This document shows, piece after piece, positions 8,359-17,171 of a stretch of 64,000 nucleotides of DNA. Below the pieces are notes generated by a model. That model was not told the origin of the DNA. It saw nothing but the letters and a program-made list of their open reading frames with translations, and did no database searches. Source of the DNA: Paracoccaceae bacterium. Lineage in GTDB: Bacteria; Pseudomonadota; Alphaproteobacteria; Rhodobacterales; Rhodobacteraceae. Both the position numbers and the translations under genes were made by a program. The first letter of the stretch is position 1. Each line of letters opens with the position of its first letter. The stretch lies in the NCBI GenBank assembly GCA_022843025.1, contig JALHOL010000005.1:124001-188000 (forward strand). The letters are read 5' to 3'.

Positions 8359-8470
8359 GGACGCTGGGTTTATTTTCGACTTTTGGCGGGAGTCCCAGTG
8401 CAGCGCGCGGTGCAGCGCCCGGTGCAGACGGGCGTATGCACGCAGCGAACGGTGAATGGGCGTTAACCAT
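8359..8470 (+). repeat. 112-bp twin element, copy 1, with 12-bp internal periodicity
   Basis: Starting 9 bases after the regulator stop codon, this stretch aligns end to end with 28051-28162. Inside it, GTGCAG recurs at 8398, 8410 and 8422 (12-bp spacing) and the element ends in GTTAACCAT. From the first GTG to a TAA is exactly 66 bases in both copies, reading 22 codons with the shared pattern VQRxVQTxVxT and a final Arg. About 67% of bases agree over the last 73. It could be a structured or protein-binding element or a tiny reading frame; see findings. Confidence 0.6.
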
Positions 8471-8484
8471 AGATGGAATCGACC

Positions 8485-8526
8485 AAATTCCTTGGAAGGA
8501 ATTTGCAAAATTCTTCGAAGAATTTT
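8485..8526. repeat. Two tandem perfect palindromes
   Basis: AAATTCCTT-GG-AAGGAATTT (8485-8504) is followed after GC by AAAATTCTTCGAAGAATTTT (8507-8526), a perfect 20-base palindrome that recurs unchanged at 26489-26508. They lie between convergent genes and could act as a bidirectional terminator, though there is no flanking T-run. Confidence 0.65.
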
Positions 8527-8571
8527 GGTTGCGCTCTTCCACACTGGACGCGCTTCCGACGAGGGTCGCAT

Positions 8572-8596
8572 GGGTATTTGGGCCAAAGTGAAACAG
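8572..8596. repeat. Solo end of the dispersed inverted-end element
   Basis: GGGTATTTGGGCCAAAGTGA is nearly identical to the left end of the element copy at 56305. No partner end or conserved core is present here. It abuts the stop of the next minus-strand gene. Confidence 0.5.
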
Positions 8597-8598
8597 CC

Positions 8599-9693
8599 TC
8601 AGCCCAGATCCTTGGTCTCGGCTGTGGCGCGGCGGAGGGCGGCGAAGAGGCGGCTTTGCAGGGCGTTGCCGATAAGGAGCGCCGCCGAGAGCAGGAGGCC
8701 TACGATCCCCGCAGTCAGCGCATAAGCCGTGCTGGTGATCCGCACCGTGGCGCGCAACAGGCGGGCCTTTCCCAGAACCTCGGCCCTTGCCACCACGCGG
8801 GGACCCAGCGCCTCGGTCGCGCGGGCGAGGCGGGTGGCATCGGTGGCATCATCAACAAGTGGCAGCAGGTGCAGCGCGGTGGTGGTGTCCGAGGCCGCGC
8901 GGATGCGTTCCAGATCGGCGGCGATGCTGACAATCGGGGCGAAGGCATCTGCCCGCAGGCTGGCCGCGATGTCATCCATGCTGCCTGCCCGGCGGAGCGC
9001 GATCCAATCCACCCCGTCGGTCGCCGCGCGGGCGAGCGTAGCGTTAAGCCGGGGCGAGAGGCGGCCCATGTTGCGGGCAAGCTTCAGGCCCGATGCCCCA
9101 GCCTTGGCCACCAGCGATGTGCCGCCCGAGGCGACGACGGTGACCGTTGCGCCAAGCCCCACGATGGCAAGGGTGACGTCGATCCGGTCAACCTCTTCCC
9201 CCGCCATGTAATCAATCGCACCCCGGGTGATGGCGGCCATGTCGCCGATGGGGGTTAGGGCGATGGGGGCATGGCAGAGAAAGACGTTGGAGAGCGAACA
9301 GGCGGCAGGGTCATAGGCGCAGGCGGCGCAATTTGCGGCATTGGCAAAGAAGCCCGCATCTTCGGCGCGGGCGGCATCAAAGGCGGCGCGCAAGTCCGGG
9401 GGCAGGCTTTGCTCCTGTTCGGTGGCGAGCGCCTCCAGCGCGTCGAGCGCGATCCAGTTGCGCGGGCTTTCCGCAAGGCGCGCGGTGATGCGGTCGGGGA
9501 TGGTGGTGGGTGCAAGCCGCGCCAGTTGGCGATTGACGGCCGCCGCAACCTCATCCCCTGCCGCGTCGCGATAGGGGGAAAGGGCAGGATCGGCCCAGAT
9601 GCGGGCAGCGGCGGCAAGGGTCAGGGCCAGCGACGCGACAAGCGCCAGCGTCAACCCCCGCCGCATCCAGCGCCGGAGCCGGTGCCGGATCAT
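8599..9693 (-). CDS. Unknown membrane protein downstream of trpS, 364 aa
   Basis: No family was recognised. The protein begins with an Arg-rich stretch and a hydrophobic helix (about 13-31, LTLALVASLALTLAAAARIW). It has a second hydrophobic region around 168-190 (VTLAIVGLGATVTVVASGG) and a third at about 320-342 (AYALTAGIVGLLLSAALLIG). Between them lie mostly Ala-rich helical segments and a Cys cluster near residues 119-139 (NCAACAYDPAACSLSNVFLC) that could form disulphides in the periplasm. It follows trpS with 15 bases between them and is likely cotranscribed. Its function is unknown. Confidence 0.75.
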   Translation of the reverse strand: MIRHRLRRWMRRGLTLALVASLALTLAAAARIWADPALSPYRDAAGDEVAAAVNRQLARLAPTTIPDRITARLAESPRNWIALDALEALATEQEQSLPPDLRAAFDAARAEDAGFFANAANCAACAYDPAACSLSNVFLCHAPIALTPIGDMAAITRGAIDYMAGEEVDRIDVTLAIVGLGATVTVVASGGTSLVAKAGASGLKLARNMGRLSPRLNATLARAATDGVDWIALRRAGSMDDIAASLRADAFAPIVSIAADLERIRAASDTTTALHLLPLVDDATDATRLARATEALGPRVVARAEVLGKARLLRATVRITSTAYALTAGIVGLLLSAALLIGNALQSRLFAALRRATAETKDLG

Positions 9694-9708
9694 CCGCCCG
9701 CCACCGGA

Positions 9709-10755
9709 TCAGCCCCGGCGCGAGCGGATCATGCCCACGATATCATAGACCTGATCCAGAATTGGCCGGGCGATGGCATCGGCGCGGTCCGCCCCTGCGC
9801 CGAGGATACGGTCAATCTCGGCCGGGTCCTGCATCAGGCGGTTCATTTCCAGCGTGATGGGTTCCAGCTTTGCCACCGCCAGATCGGCCAGCGCGGGTTT
9901 GAACGTACCAAACTGCGCGCCGGCATAGTCAGCAATCACCTGTTCCGCCGTATGCCCGGCAAGGGCCGCGTAGATGTTCACCAGATTGCGCGCCTCGGGC
10001 CGGTCTTTCAGACCGTCGAGAGTGTCCGGCAGCGGTTCTGGGTCGGTCTTGGCCTTGCGGATTTTCTTGGAAATCGTGTCGGCGTCATCTGTCAGATTGA
10101 TGCGCGATTGATCGGACGGGTCGGATTTCGACATCTTCTTCGTGCCGTCGCGCAAGCTCATCACCCGTGTTGCCGCGCCTTCGATGACCGGTTCGACGAT
10201 CGGGAAGAAGTTCACGCCATAGTCATTGTTGAACTTGATCGCGATGTCGCGGCACAGTTCCAGATGCTGTTTCTGGTCATCGCCCACCGGCACATGGGTG
10301 GCCTTGTAGGCCAGAATGTCGGCAGCCATGAGCGAGGGATAGGCGAAGAGGCCCAGCGAGACGTTTTCCGAATTCTTGCCAGCCTTGTCCTTGAACTGGG
10401 TCATCCGCGACATCCAGCCCATGCGGGCGATGCAGTTGAAGATCCAGCCCAGTTCGACATGTGCCGCAACCTGCGACTGGTTGAACAGGATCGACCGCGC
10501 AGGGTCGATCCCGGCTGCGATGAAGGCGGCAGCGCCTTCGCGGGTTTGCTGGCGCAGTTTCACCGGATCTTGCCAGACGGTGATCGCGTGCATGTCGACC
10601 ATGCAGTAGATCGTTTCGATCCCTTCGTCCTGCTTTTCCACGAAACGCTTCAGCGCGCCGAGGTAATTGCCCAGCGTCAGCCCACCGGAGGGCTGAATGC
10701 CGGAGAAGATGCGGGCGGGAAAGGAAGCCTGAGGCGTTTGGACCGGCTCGGCCAT
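9709..10755 (-). CDS. trpS: Tryptophanyl-tRNA synthetase, 348 aa
   Basis: This is a class I aminoacyl-tRNA synthetase charging tRNA-Trp. The ATP-binding signature is present as [16 protein letters not shown] near residues 18-33 (the GNYLG variant of HIGH seen in bacterial TrpRS), and the second signature as [10 protein letters not shown] around residues 205-214. The substrate-binding DMHAITV segment is visible near 55. The length is normal for bacterial TrpRS. The gene is essential and shows no oddity. It probably heads a transcript with the downstream membrane protein. Confidence 0.97.
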   Translation of the reverse strand: MAEPVQTPQASFPARIFSGIQPSGGLTLGNYLGALKRFVEKQDEGIETIYCMVDMHAITVWQDPVKLRQQTREGAAAFIAAGIDPARSILFNQSQVAAHVELGWIFNCIARMGWMSRMTQFKDKAGKNSENVSLGLFAYPSLMAADILAYKATHVPVGDDQKQHLELCRDIAIKFNNDYGVNFFPIVEPVIEGAATRVMSLRDGTKKMSKSDPSDQSRINLTDDADTISKKIRKAKTDPEPLPDTLDGLKDRPEARNLVNIYAALAGHTAEQVIADYAGAQFGTFKPALADLAVAKLEPITLEMNRLMQDPAEIDRILGAGADRADAIARPILDQVYDIVGMIRSRRG

Positions 10756-10856
10756 GATATGCTCCGTCTGGATAAGGTCGGGCTTTCGGCTTATCGCTGG
10801 GGCGGCGGGGCGTCAATCGACGCCGTGGACCGCCGAACCTTGGAAGTGGAAGCACG

Positions 10857-11540
10857 ATGCAGGACCGGAATGCCCCCCCTTTGAACCCGTTGCCGGTGAT
10901 TGTGTGGATCCTCGCGCTGCCCATCATCGCGATGGAGGTGGTGCTGGGCTTGGGCGGATCGGGCATCGTGGGCGGGATGGAGGGCGCGGGCTGGCGGTTG
11001 CAGGCGCTGGAGCAGTTCGTGTTTTCGCCCCCGCTGATGCGGCAGATGATCGAGACGGGGGTTTATCCGGCGGAGCATCTGATGCGGCTGGTGACCTATG
11101 TCTTTGTGCATGGCGGCACGACCCATGCGCTGTTCGTCGTGGTGATCCTGCTCGCGCTGGGGAAAATGGTGGGTGAGGTGTTCCGCTGGTGGGCGGTGGT
11201 GGTGGTGTTCTTTGGTGCAGCCATTGCCGGGGCGTTGGCCTTCATGGCGGTGCCGGGAAATGCGGCGCCGTTGTTCGGAGGCTATCCCGCGGTGTACGGG
11301 CTGATCGGGGCGTTCACCTTTCTGCTTTGGGTCAATCTGGCGGCAGCGGGGGCGAACAAGTATCGCGCGTTTACTTTCATCGGGTTCCTGCTGGGGGTGC
11401 AGCTTCTGTTCGGGCTGTTCTTCGGTGGGGGGTATGAATGGGTGGCCGATCTGGCGGGGTTTGCCTGCGGGTTCCTGCTTTCCTTCGTGGTCAGCCCCGG
11501 GGGATGGGGGCGGGTGCTGGCGAAGATGCGGCAGCGCTAG
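10857..11540 (+). CDS. Rhomboid-fold membrane protein lacking catalytic residues, 227 aa
   Basis: This is a polytopic protein of about six helices with the rhomboid layout: the L1-like loop, VTYVFVHGGTTHALF (79-93), and VYGLIGAF in the fourth helix. In active rhomboids the segment before VYGL reads GxSG; here it is GGYP at 141-144, so Tyr143 stands where the Ser nucleophile should be. The catalytic His of the last core helix (usually AHxGG) is replaced by Asp198 in VADLAGF. It is therefore most likely an inactive rhomboid (pseudo-protease) that binds or escorts membrane proteins. It is convergent with murJ and overlaps it in a shared hairpin. Confidence 0.85.
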   Translation: MQDRNAPPLNPLPVIVWILALPIIAMEVVLGLGGSGIVGGMEGAGWRLQALEQFVFSPPLMRQMIETGVYPAEHLMRLVTYVFVHGGTTHALFVVVILLALGKMVGEVFRWWAVVVVFFGAAIAGALAFMAVPGNAAPLFGGYPAVYGLIGAFTFLLWVNLAAAGANKYRAFTFIGFLLGVQLLFGLFFGGGYEWVADLAGFACGFLLSFVVSPGGWGRVLAKMRQR

Positions 11541-11551
11541 GGTTTAGCGCT
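11533..11551. terminator. Bidirectional hairpin shared by two convergent stop codons
   Basis: AGCGCTA-GGGTT-TAGCGCT forms a 7-bp stem that contains the rhomboid stop and the murJ stop. With no T-run on either side it is only a candidate terminator. Confidence 0.45.
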
Positions 11552-13088
11552 TGCGGCGCAGGGCAGAGGTCACGTCGGACAGCCGTGCCGCGCCGAGGGT
11601 GAAGGCGGCGGCGGCGTAGGTGGCCATGCCCGCGGTGACGAGGGCAGCAAGGGCGGCGTAGCGCCAGCCTTCGGTACCAAGCGCGGGGCCAAGGGCGATG
11701 GTGCCGCCCCAAAGCGCCACGCCCATCAGGAGGCTTGCGGCGATGATGCGCGGCAGGCGGCGACGGAAGCGGTCATCAAAGCGGGCCTCGGGGCCCATTT
11801 TGCGGGTGCCGTGCCAGAGTTGGAAAACCATCGTCCAGCCTGCGATGGTGGTGGCGAGTGCCGCGGCCGCGAAGCCGATCAGCGGCAGCAGGCCCACGGC
11901 GACGACGGCATTCACGATCATCGACCACACGGCAAAGCGAAAGGGGCTGCGGGTGTCTTCGCGGGCGTAGTAGAGCGGCTGGAACACCTTGTGCAGCACA
12001 AAGGCGGGCAGGCCCGCGCCGTAGATGGCCAGTGCCAGTGCGGTGGCGGCGGCGTCATCCGCGCCGAAAGCGCCGCGCTGGAACAGGACGGTGGTCAGCG
12101 GCAGGGCGATGACCACAAGGGCCACGGCGGCGGGGATGGTCAGGAACAGCGCGAATTCGGTGCCGCGGTTGAAGGAGGCGCGGCCCCCTTCGGCATCCCC
12201 CGCGCGCAAGCGGCGAGAAAGGTCAGGCAGCAGGACGGTGCCCACGGCAATAGCGACGACGCCGAGGGGGAGTTGGTAAAGGCGATCAGCGTAGGAAAGC
12301 CAGGCCACAGCGCCTTCGGTGAAAGAGGCGACCTGACGGCCTACAAGAAGGTTCACCTGCACCACACCGCCCGCCAGCACGGCAGGGGCTGCGATGATGG
12401 CAAGGCGTTTGAGTTCCGGGGTCATCCGGGGCCAACCGGGCGTGAAGCGAAAACCCGCGCGGTGGGCAGAGACCCATGTGAAAGCCAGCTGCGCGATGCC
12501 GGTCAGCGGCACGGTCCAGGCCAGCGTCAGCCCCATATTCCAGCCCCAATGATCGGCCAGAAGCATGGCGGCAATGAACATGAGGTTCATCAGGACGGGC
12601 ACGAAACTGGCTTCGGTAAAGCGGCCAAAGGCGTTCAACACGCCAGACAGCAGCGCCACCAGCGAGATGAAGAGGATGTAGGAAAACGAGATGCGGCCGA
12701 ATAGCACGGCAAGGTCAAACCTTGCGTCGCCCGCAAAGCCTGATGCCATGAGCCAAACCAGCCAAGGCATGGCAAGCGTGCCCAGCACCGAAAAGACGAT
12801 CAGGATACCCGCCAGCCCGTTAAAGGCGTCGCGGGCAAAGCCCTGCGCATCTTCGCCGCCTTCCAGCTTTTTGGAAAACATCGGTACAAAGGCCATATTG
12901 AACGCGCCTTCGGCAAAAAAGCGGCGGAACATGTTGGGCAGCGAAAACGCGATCAGGAACGCCTCGGCCACCGGGCCTGCGCCCAGATAGGCCGCCATCA
13001 TCACATCACGGGCAAAGCCCGCCCCGCGCGACAGCAGCGTCCAGCCCCCGACGGTGAGGATCGACCGGATGAGACGGATCGGTTGCAT
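11544..13088 (-). CDS. murJ: Lipid II flippase MurJ, 514 aa
   Basis: This is a MOP/MVF-superfamily membrane protein of normal length (about 510 aa, 14 predicted helices) that flips the peptidoglycan precursor lipid II. Family signatures are LSRGAGFARDVMMAAYLGAG in helix 1 and SLPNMFRRFFAEGAFNMAFVP near residues 48-68, which holds the conserved Arg and acidic residues of the cavity. It overlaps the stop of glnD upstream by one base, a pairing common in alphaproteobacteria. It is essential and shows no oddity. Confidence 0.96.
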   Translation of the reverse strand: MQPIRLIRSILTVGGWTLLSRGAGFARDVMMAAYLGAGPVAEAFLIAFSLPNMFRRFFAEGAFNMAFVPMFSKKLEGGEDAQGFARDAFNGLAGILIVFSVLGTLAMPWLVWLMASGFAGDARFDLAVLFGRISFSYILFISLVALLSGVLNAFGRFTEASFVPVLMNLMFIAAMLLADHWGWNMGLTLAWTVPLTGIAQLAFTWVSAHRAGFRFTPGWPRMTPELKRLAIIAAPAVLAGGVVQVNLLVGRQVASFTEGAVAWLSYADRLYQLPLGVVAIAVGTVLLPDLSRRLRAGDAEGGRASFNRGTEFALFLTIPAAVALVVIALPLTTVLFQRGAFGADDAAATALALAIYGAGLPAFVLHKVFQPLYYAREDTRSPFRFAVWSMIVNAVVAVGLLPLIGFAAAALATTIAGWTMVFQLWHGTRKMGPEARFDDRFRRRLPRIIAASLLMGVALWGGTIALGPALGTEGWRYAALAALVTAGMATYAAAAFTLGAARLSDVTSALRRKR

Positions 13089-15886
13089 CAGCCCTGACCC
13101 TGCGCCCGTTCCGCGCCTTCGGCGATGGCTTGGCGCAGCTTCTTTTCCAGCGCTTCCTGTTTGCTTTTGGCGTGGAGTTTCAGGCCGAACATGTCTTTCA
13201 CATAGAAGCTGTCGACCACCTGCGCGCCGAAGGTCGCGATCACGGCGCTGGCGATATAGATGTTGTTGCCCGCCAGCGTGCGCGTCAGATCATAAAGCAG
13301 ACCGGGGCGGTCGCGGGTATCCACCTCGATGATGGTATAGATATCGGACCCTTCATTGTCGAAGGTGATATGGGTGGGAAAGCGGAACTCGCGTTCGCGC
13401 TTTTTCACCTTGTCGCGGTCTTTCAGGGCGTCGCGCGGGACAACCTCGCCGCGCAATGTCTTGTCGATCATGGCCCGCAGGCGCGGCAGGCGCATCACCT
13501 CATAGGGGCGGCCATCGCCATCCTGCACCCAGAAGACGGCGGTGGCATAGCCGTCCTTGGATGTATAGGTCCGCGCATCAACGACGTTTGCCCCCACCAG
13601 CGCCAAGGCCCCGGCAAGGCTCGAAAAGATGCCGGGGTGATCGGCCAGCGCGAAACAGGCGCGGGTGGCATCGCGATCCGGGTCGGGGTGCAGGTCGATG
13701 CGGATATCCGTATCCGGCAAATCCTTCAGCAGATGGGCAAAGACACCATGCGTTTCGGTCGGCAGGCCCTGCCAATAGGGCGCGTAATGGCGCGTGGTTT
13801 CATGCCGCAGATCGGCGGCGGGCCAATCGGCCAGGCGTTCGCGCAGGGCGCGCTTTGCCTCATCCTCGCGGTTTTCGCGGTTGAGCGATTCAAGCCCCGC
13901 CTCCAGCGCTGTGGCGGTCTGGCCATAAAGCTGGCGCAGAAGCATGGCCTTCCAGTTGTTCCATGTGCCGGGGCCGACGCCGCGGATATCGCAGACGGTC
14001 AGCACCGTCAGCAAATCCAGCCGCTTGCGCGATTTCACCACCTTTGCGAAATCGCGCACGGTGCGCGGATCGCCGATATCGCGTTTCTGCGCGGTGTCCG
14101 ACATCAGCAGGTGATAGCGCACCAGCCATTCGACGGTTTCCGTTTCCTCGGCCGACAGGCCAAGGCGCGGGCAGACGCGGCGGGCAATCTGCGCGCCAAG
14201 GATCGAATGATCGTCAGGCCGACCCTTGCCGATATCGTGCAGGAACAGCGCGATATAGAGGATCTTGCGGTTCACCCCGGCCTCAAGAATGCCCGATACG
14301 ACGGGCAGTTCTTCAACCAGTTCGCGACGTTCGATCTGCGCGAGGATCGAGATGCACTGGATGATGTGTTCGTCCACCGTGTAGTGATGGTAGACGTTGA
14401 ACTGCATCATCGCGACGACGGGTTCGAACTCGGGGATGAAGGCGCCCAGCACGCCCAATTCGTTCATCCGGCGCAAGGCGCGTTCGGGGTTGCCGTGTTT
14501 GAGCAGCAGGTCGAGGAAGATCTGCACCGCCTCGGGGTCGGATTGCATGTCTTCGTCGATCAGGTCCAGCCGGGCGGCAATCTGGCGCATGATGTTGGGG
14601 TGCAGCAGATAGCCGGTGCGCAGCGCCTCTTCAAATGCGCGCAGGATGTTCAGCTTGTCGGCGAAAAAGCCCGGCGGATCGACGATATCCAGCCGCCCCT
14701 GCACCAGCTTGTAGCCCGGCTTTACCCGCTTGGTCCGGCGGAACATGCCCATCAGGCTGGCCTCTGCCTTGGCGTGGCGGGCCTCAAGCTGGGTCAGGAA
14801 GACACGGGTCAGTTCGCCCACGCGGGTGGCGTGGCGGAAATAATCCTGCATGAAATGTTCAACGGCGCGTCTGCCGCCCTTGTCGGTATATCCCATGCGG
14901 GCGGCCACCTCGACCTGCAGGTCGAAGGTCAGCTGATCCATGGCGCGACCGGTGATGTGATGCAGATGGCAGCGCGCGGCCCATAGGAAATCTTCGGCGC
15001 GGGTGAAGACATCGTATTCTTCGCGGCTGAGCAGGCCCGCCGCGACCAGACCTTCGGAATCGGCCACACGGTTGAGGTATTTACCGATCCAGTACAGGGT
15101 TTGCAGATCGCGCAGGCCGCCCTTGCCCTCTTTCACGTTGGGTTCCAGAACGTAGCGCTGCCCACCCTGCCGTTTGTGACGATCGGCGCGTTCGCGCAGC
15201 TTGGCGTCGATGAATTCCGGGCCGGTGTTGCGGAACAATTCACCCCAGAGCCTGTCGCCCAGTTCGGTGGCGAGCGGTTCGTATCCGGCGATAAAGCGGT
15301 GTTCCAGAAGGGCGGTGCGGATGGTGATATCCTCGCGCCCCAGACGCAGACAATCCTTCACCGTGCGCGAGGCGTGGCCGACCTTCAGCTTCAGGTCCCA
15401 CAGCATGTAGAGCATGGATTCGATCACCGATTCCGCCCAGGGCGTGATCTTCCACGGGGTAAGGAACAGCAGATCGACATCGGAATGCGGGGCCATTTCC
15501 GCCCGGCCATAGCCGCCTACTGCGAGGACGGTCATGCGTTCCGCCTCGGTCGGATTGGAGAGCGGGTGCAGGGTGCGGCGGGCGATGTCGAAGGCGGTGG
15601 CGACAAGGCCATCGGTCAGATGTGCCTGTGCGCGGATCAGGGCGCGGGCGTCATGTGGGCGCGCGGTGAAGGCCGCGGTCAGGGCGGCGTTGCCCTTGGT
15701 GCGGGCGTCTGTCAGGTGGCGGACTGTGATGGCGCGCGCGGCCTTGGGATCGGCGGCGCCAGCAAGATCGGCGATGATGGCCGCGCGCAGGGCGGGCACG
15801 TCGATGATCTGCGCCCCCGGCAGGATCATGCCGGGGGGTTCGGGGGGAAGTGCGCGGTCGGATGGGGCCAGCGCGGCCTTGGTCAT
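13088..15886 (-). CDS. glnD: PII uridylyltransferase/uridylyl-removing enzyme GlnD, 932 aa
   Basis: This is the bifunctional nitrogen sensor that uridylylates and de-uridylylates PII. In order: a nucleotidyltransferase domain with GGYGRAEMAPHSDVDLLFL near residue 123, an HD hydrolase domain with LFLHDIGKGRPDDHS in the middle, and two C-terminal ACT domains (the second with IEVDTRDRPGLLYDLTRTL) that bind glutamine. An in-frame TTG at 15928 would overlap the upstream gene. I prefer the ATG at 15886, which has AGGG about 10 bases upstream and leaves a 22-base gap. It is coupled to murJ downstream. Confidence 0.96.
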   Translation of the reverse strand: MTKAALAPSDRALPPEPPGMILPGAQIIDVPALRAAIIADLAGAADPKAARAITVRHLTDARTKGNAALTAAFTARPHDARALIRAQAHLTDGLVATAFDIARRTLHPLSNPTEAERMTVLAVGGYGRAEMAPHSDVDLLFLTPWKITPWAESVIESMLYMLWDLKLKVGHASRTVKDCLRLGREDITIRTALLEHRFIAGYEPLATELGDRLWGELFRNTGPEFIDAKLRERADRHKRQGGQRYVLEPNVKEGKGGLRDLQTLYWIGKYLNRVADSEGLVAAGLLSREEYDVFTRAEDFLWAARCHLHHITGRAMDQLTFDLQVEVAARMGYTDKGGRRAVEHFMQDYFRHATRVGELTRVFLTQLEARHAKAEASLMGMFRRTKRVKPGYKLVQGRLDIVDPPGFFADKLNILRAFEEALRTGYLLHPNIMRQIAARLDLIDEDMQSDPEAVQIFLDLLLKHGNPERALRRMNELGVLGAFIPEFEPVVAMMQFNVYHHYTVDEHIIQCISILAQIERRELVEELPVVSGILEAGVNRKILYIALFLHDIGKGRPDDHSILGAQIARRVCPRLGLSAEETETVEWLVRYHLLMSDTAQKRDIGDPRTVRDFAKVVKSRKRLDLLTVLTVCDIRGVGPGTWNNWKAMLLRQLYGQTATALEAGLESLNRENREDEAKRALRERLADWPAADLRHETTRHYAPYWQGLPTETHGVFAHLLKDLPDTDIRIDLHPDPDRDATRACFALADHPGIFSSLAGALALVGANVVDARTYTSKDGYATAVFWVQDGDGRPYEVMRLPRLRAMIDKTLRGEVVPRDALKDRDKVKKREREFRFPTHITFDNEGSDIYTIIEVDTRDRPGLLYDLTRTLAGNNIYIASAVIATFGAQVVDSFYVKDMFGLKLHAKSKQEALEKKLRQAIAEGAERAQGQG

Positions 15887-15908
15887 GGCGGACGGCCCTG
15901 TCGTCGCG

Positions 15909-17066
15909 TCAGAAGCCCGCGCCGCCAAAGCTGCGCGGTGCCGGGTCGATCAGCGTGACAGCGCTGTTCTGGATGCGCGCGATGGCAAGGCCGCGTTCGT
16001 TGGTGCCATCGTTCAGCAGGCGGAACACGCCGTTCACGCCGACAAAACCCGCCCCTTGGGTGAGCGAGGCGCGGTCCATGCCGCGGCCCTGCTTGGCCAG
16101 TGCGCCAATGGCGGCGATGCCGTCATAGGCGATGGCCGACACCGGATGCGGCTGTTCGCCGAACGCCGCTTGGTAGCGGGCCTGATATTGCGCGAACAGC
16201 GCCGGGTCGGGCATGGCAAAGATGCCGCCCTGCACACCGGGCAGCGACAGGGTGGCGGCCGGAATGTCCCAACGGGTAAGGCCCACATATTGCGTGGTGG
16301 CCGGGCTGACGCCGTTTTCCGACAGAAGCTGTGTGACCAGCGGCAATGCGCCCGCCGTATCGGCGGTCAGGAAGACCGCCTGCGCGCCGGTGGATTTCGC
16401 CTGCGCCGCGATGGCGGGGACGGCCTGAACGATGCCGTTTTGCGAGAATTCGTAAGACCCGGTCGCCACGATGCTGCCTCCGGCAGCGGTCACGCCGCGC
16501 TGGATGGCCGTGCGTCCCGCTTCGCCCTGGGCGTTGCGGTCATGCACGATCATGATCTTGGACTGGCCGTTGCGGACGGCATAGGTGGCAAGGCGGCGGG
16601 CGGTGTTGTCGAAGGTGGGGCCAAGGACAAAGACATTGCCCCCGGCGATGGCCGGGTTGTTCGAAAAGCTCAGCACGTTCACCCCGGCAGAGGCCACGGC
16701 GACGCCTGCGGCATTCGCCTCTTCGGCGAAAACGGGGCCGAGGATCACGACCGCGCCATCGGCAATCGCCTGCGTGGCGGCGGCGCTGGCCTGTCCGGGC
16801 TGGCCAGCGGTGGGATAGACACGCAGGTCGATCTGCACGCCACCAAGATCGGTGATCGCCAGACGCGCGGCGTTTTCGATCGACCGGGCGAGAAGCTGGT
16901 CACTGGCCTGCCCCGACCCCGACGGCACCAAAAGAGCCACCGGCACGGCGTTGCCCGATGGAACGGTGGTGCCCACGCTGGGCTGACAGGCCGCAAGCAC
17001 AACCGCAGACAAGGCAAGAACAGCCCGACCCAACGACTTGCGGGCAGTGCGCAAAACAGAGAACAT
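15909..17066 (-). CDS. LpoA-like lipoprotein (penicillin-binding protein activator), 385 aa
   Basis: The protein starts with a lipoprotein signal ending in the lipobox LAAC (Cys28). The mature part is a type I periplasmic-binding fold related to ABC substrate-binding proteins and LpoA: VPVALLVPSGSG at the start, then VVILGPVFAEEANAAGVA, and SQYEF-like and AIAYDGIAAIGAL segments. LpoA-type proteins activate peptidoglycan synthases from the outer membrane. This copy is shorter than E. coli LpoA and lacks its N-terminal TPR part, as is usual in alphaproteobacteria. It is divergent from rsmI, as the LpoA/YraM-RsmI-YraN neighbourhood is in many proteobacteria. Confidence 0.85.
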   Translation of the reverse strand: MFSVLRTARKSLGRAVLALSAVVLAACQPSVGTTVPSGNAVPVALLVPSGSGQASDQLLARSIENAARLAITDLGGVQIDLRVYPTAGQPGQASAAATQAIADGAVVILGPVFAEEANAAGVAVASAGVNVLSFSNNPAIAGGNVFVLGPTFDNTARRLATYAVRNGQSKIMIVHDRNAQGEAGRTAIQRGVTAAGGSIVATGSYEFSQNGIVQAVPAIAAQAKSTGAQAVFLTADTAGALPLVTQLLSENGVSPATTQYVGLTRWDIPAATLSLPGVQGGIFAMPDPALFAQYQARYQAAFGEQPHPVSAIAYDGIAAIGALAKQGRGMDRASLTQGAGFVGVNGVFRLLNDGTNERGLAIARIQNSAVTLIDPAPRSFGGAGF

Positions 17067-17171
17067 GCGGTTTCCTCACTCCTTGGTCGCGGCAACGCGC
17101 GCCGGCCTTTAACTGCGGGCAAGCGTAAGGGGTTCCACCGGGGAAGTAAACTTGTCAGGGGAGCCCCGCGC

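Noticed and set aside
8398..8466. 12-bp periodic GTGCAG repeats considered as a CRISPR array or minisatellite
   Set aside because: Units are too short for CRISPR, and the same pattern occurs once more within an alignable 112-bp element, so it is treated as part of that element.
15534..17171. Possible long N-terminal extension of rsmI
   Set aside because: The extension is antisense to the LpoA-like gene and unlike any RsmI; the conserved protein begins at 17172.
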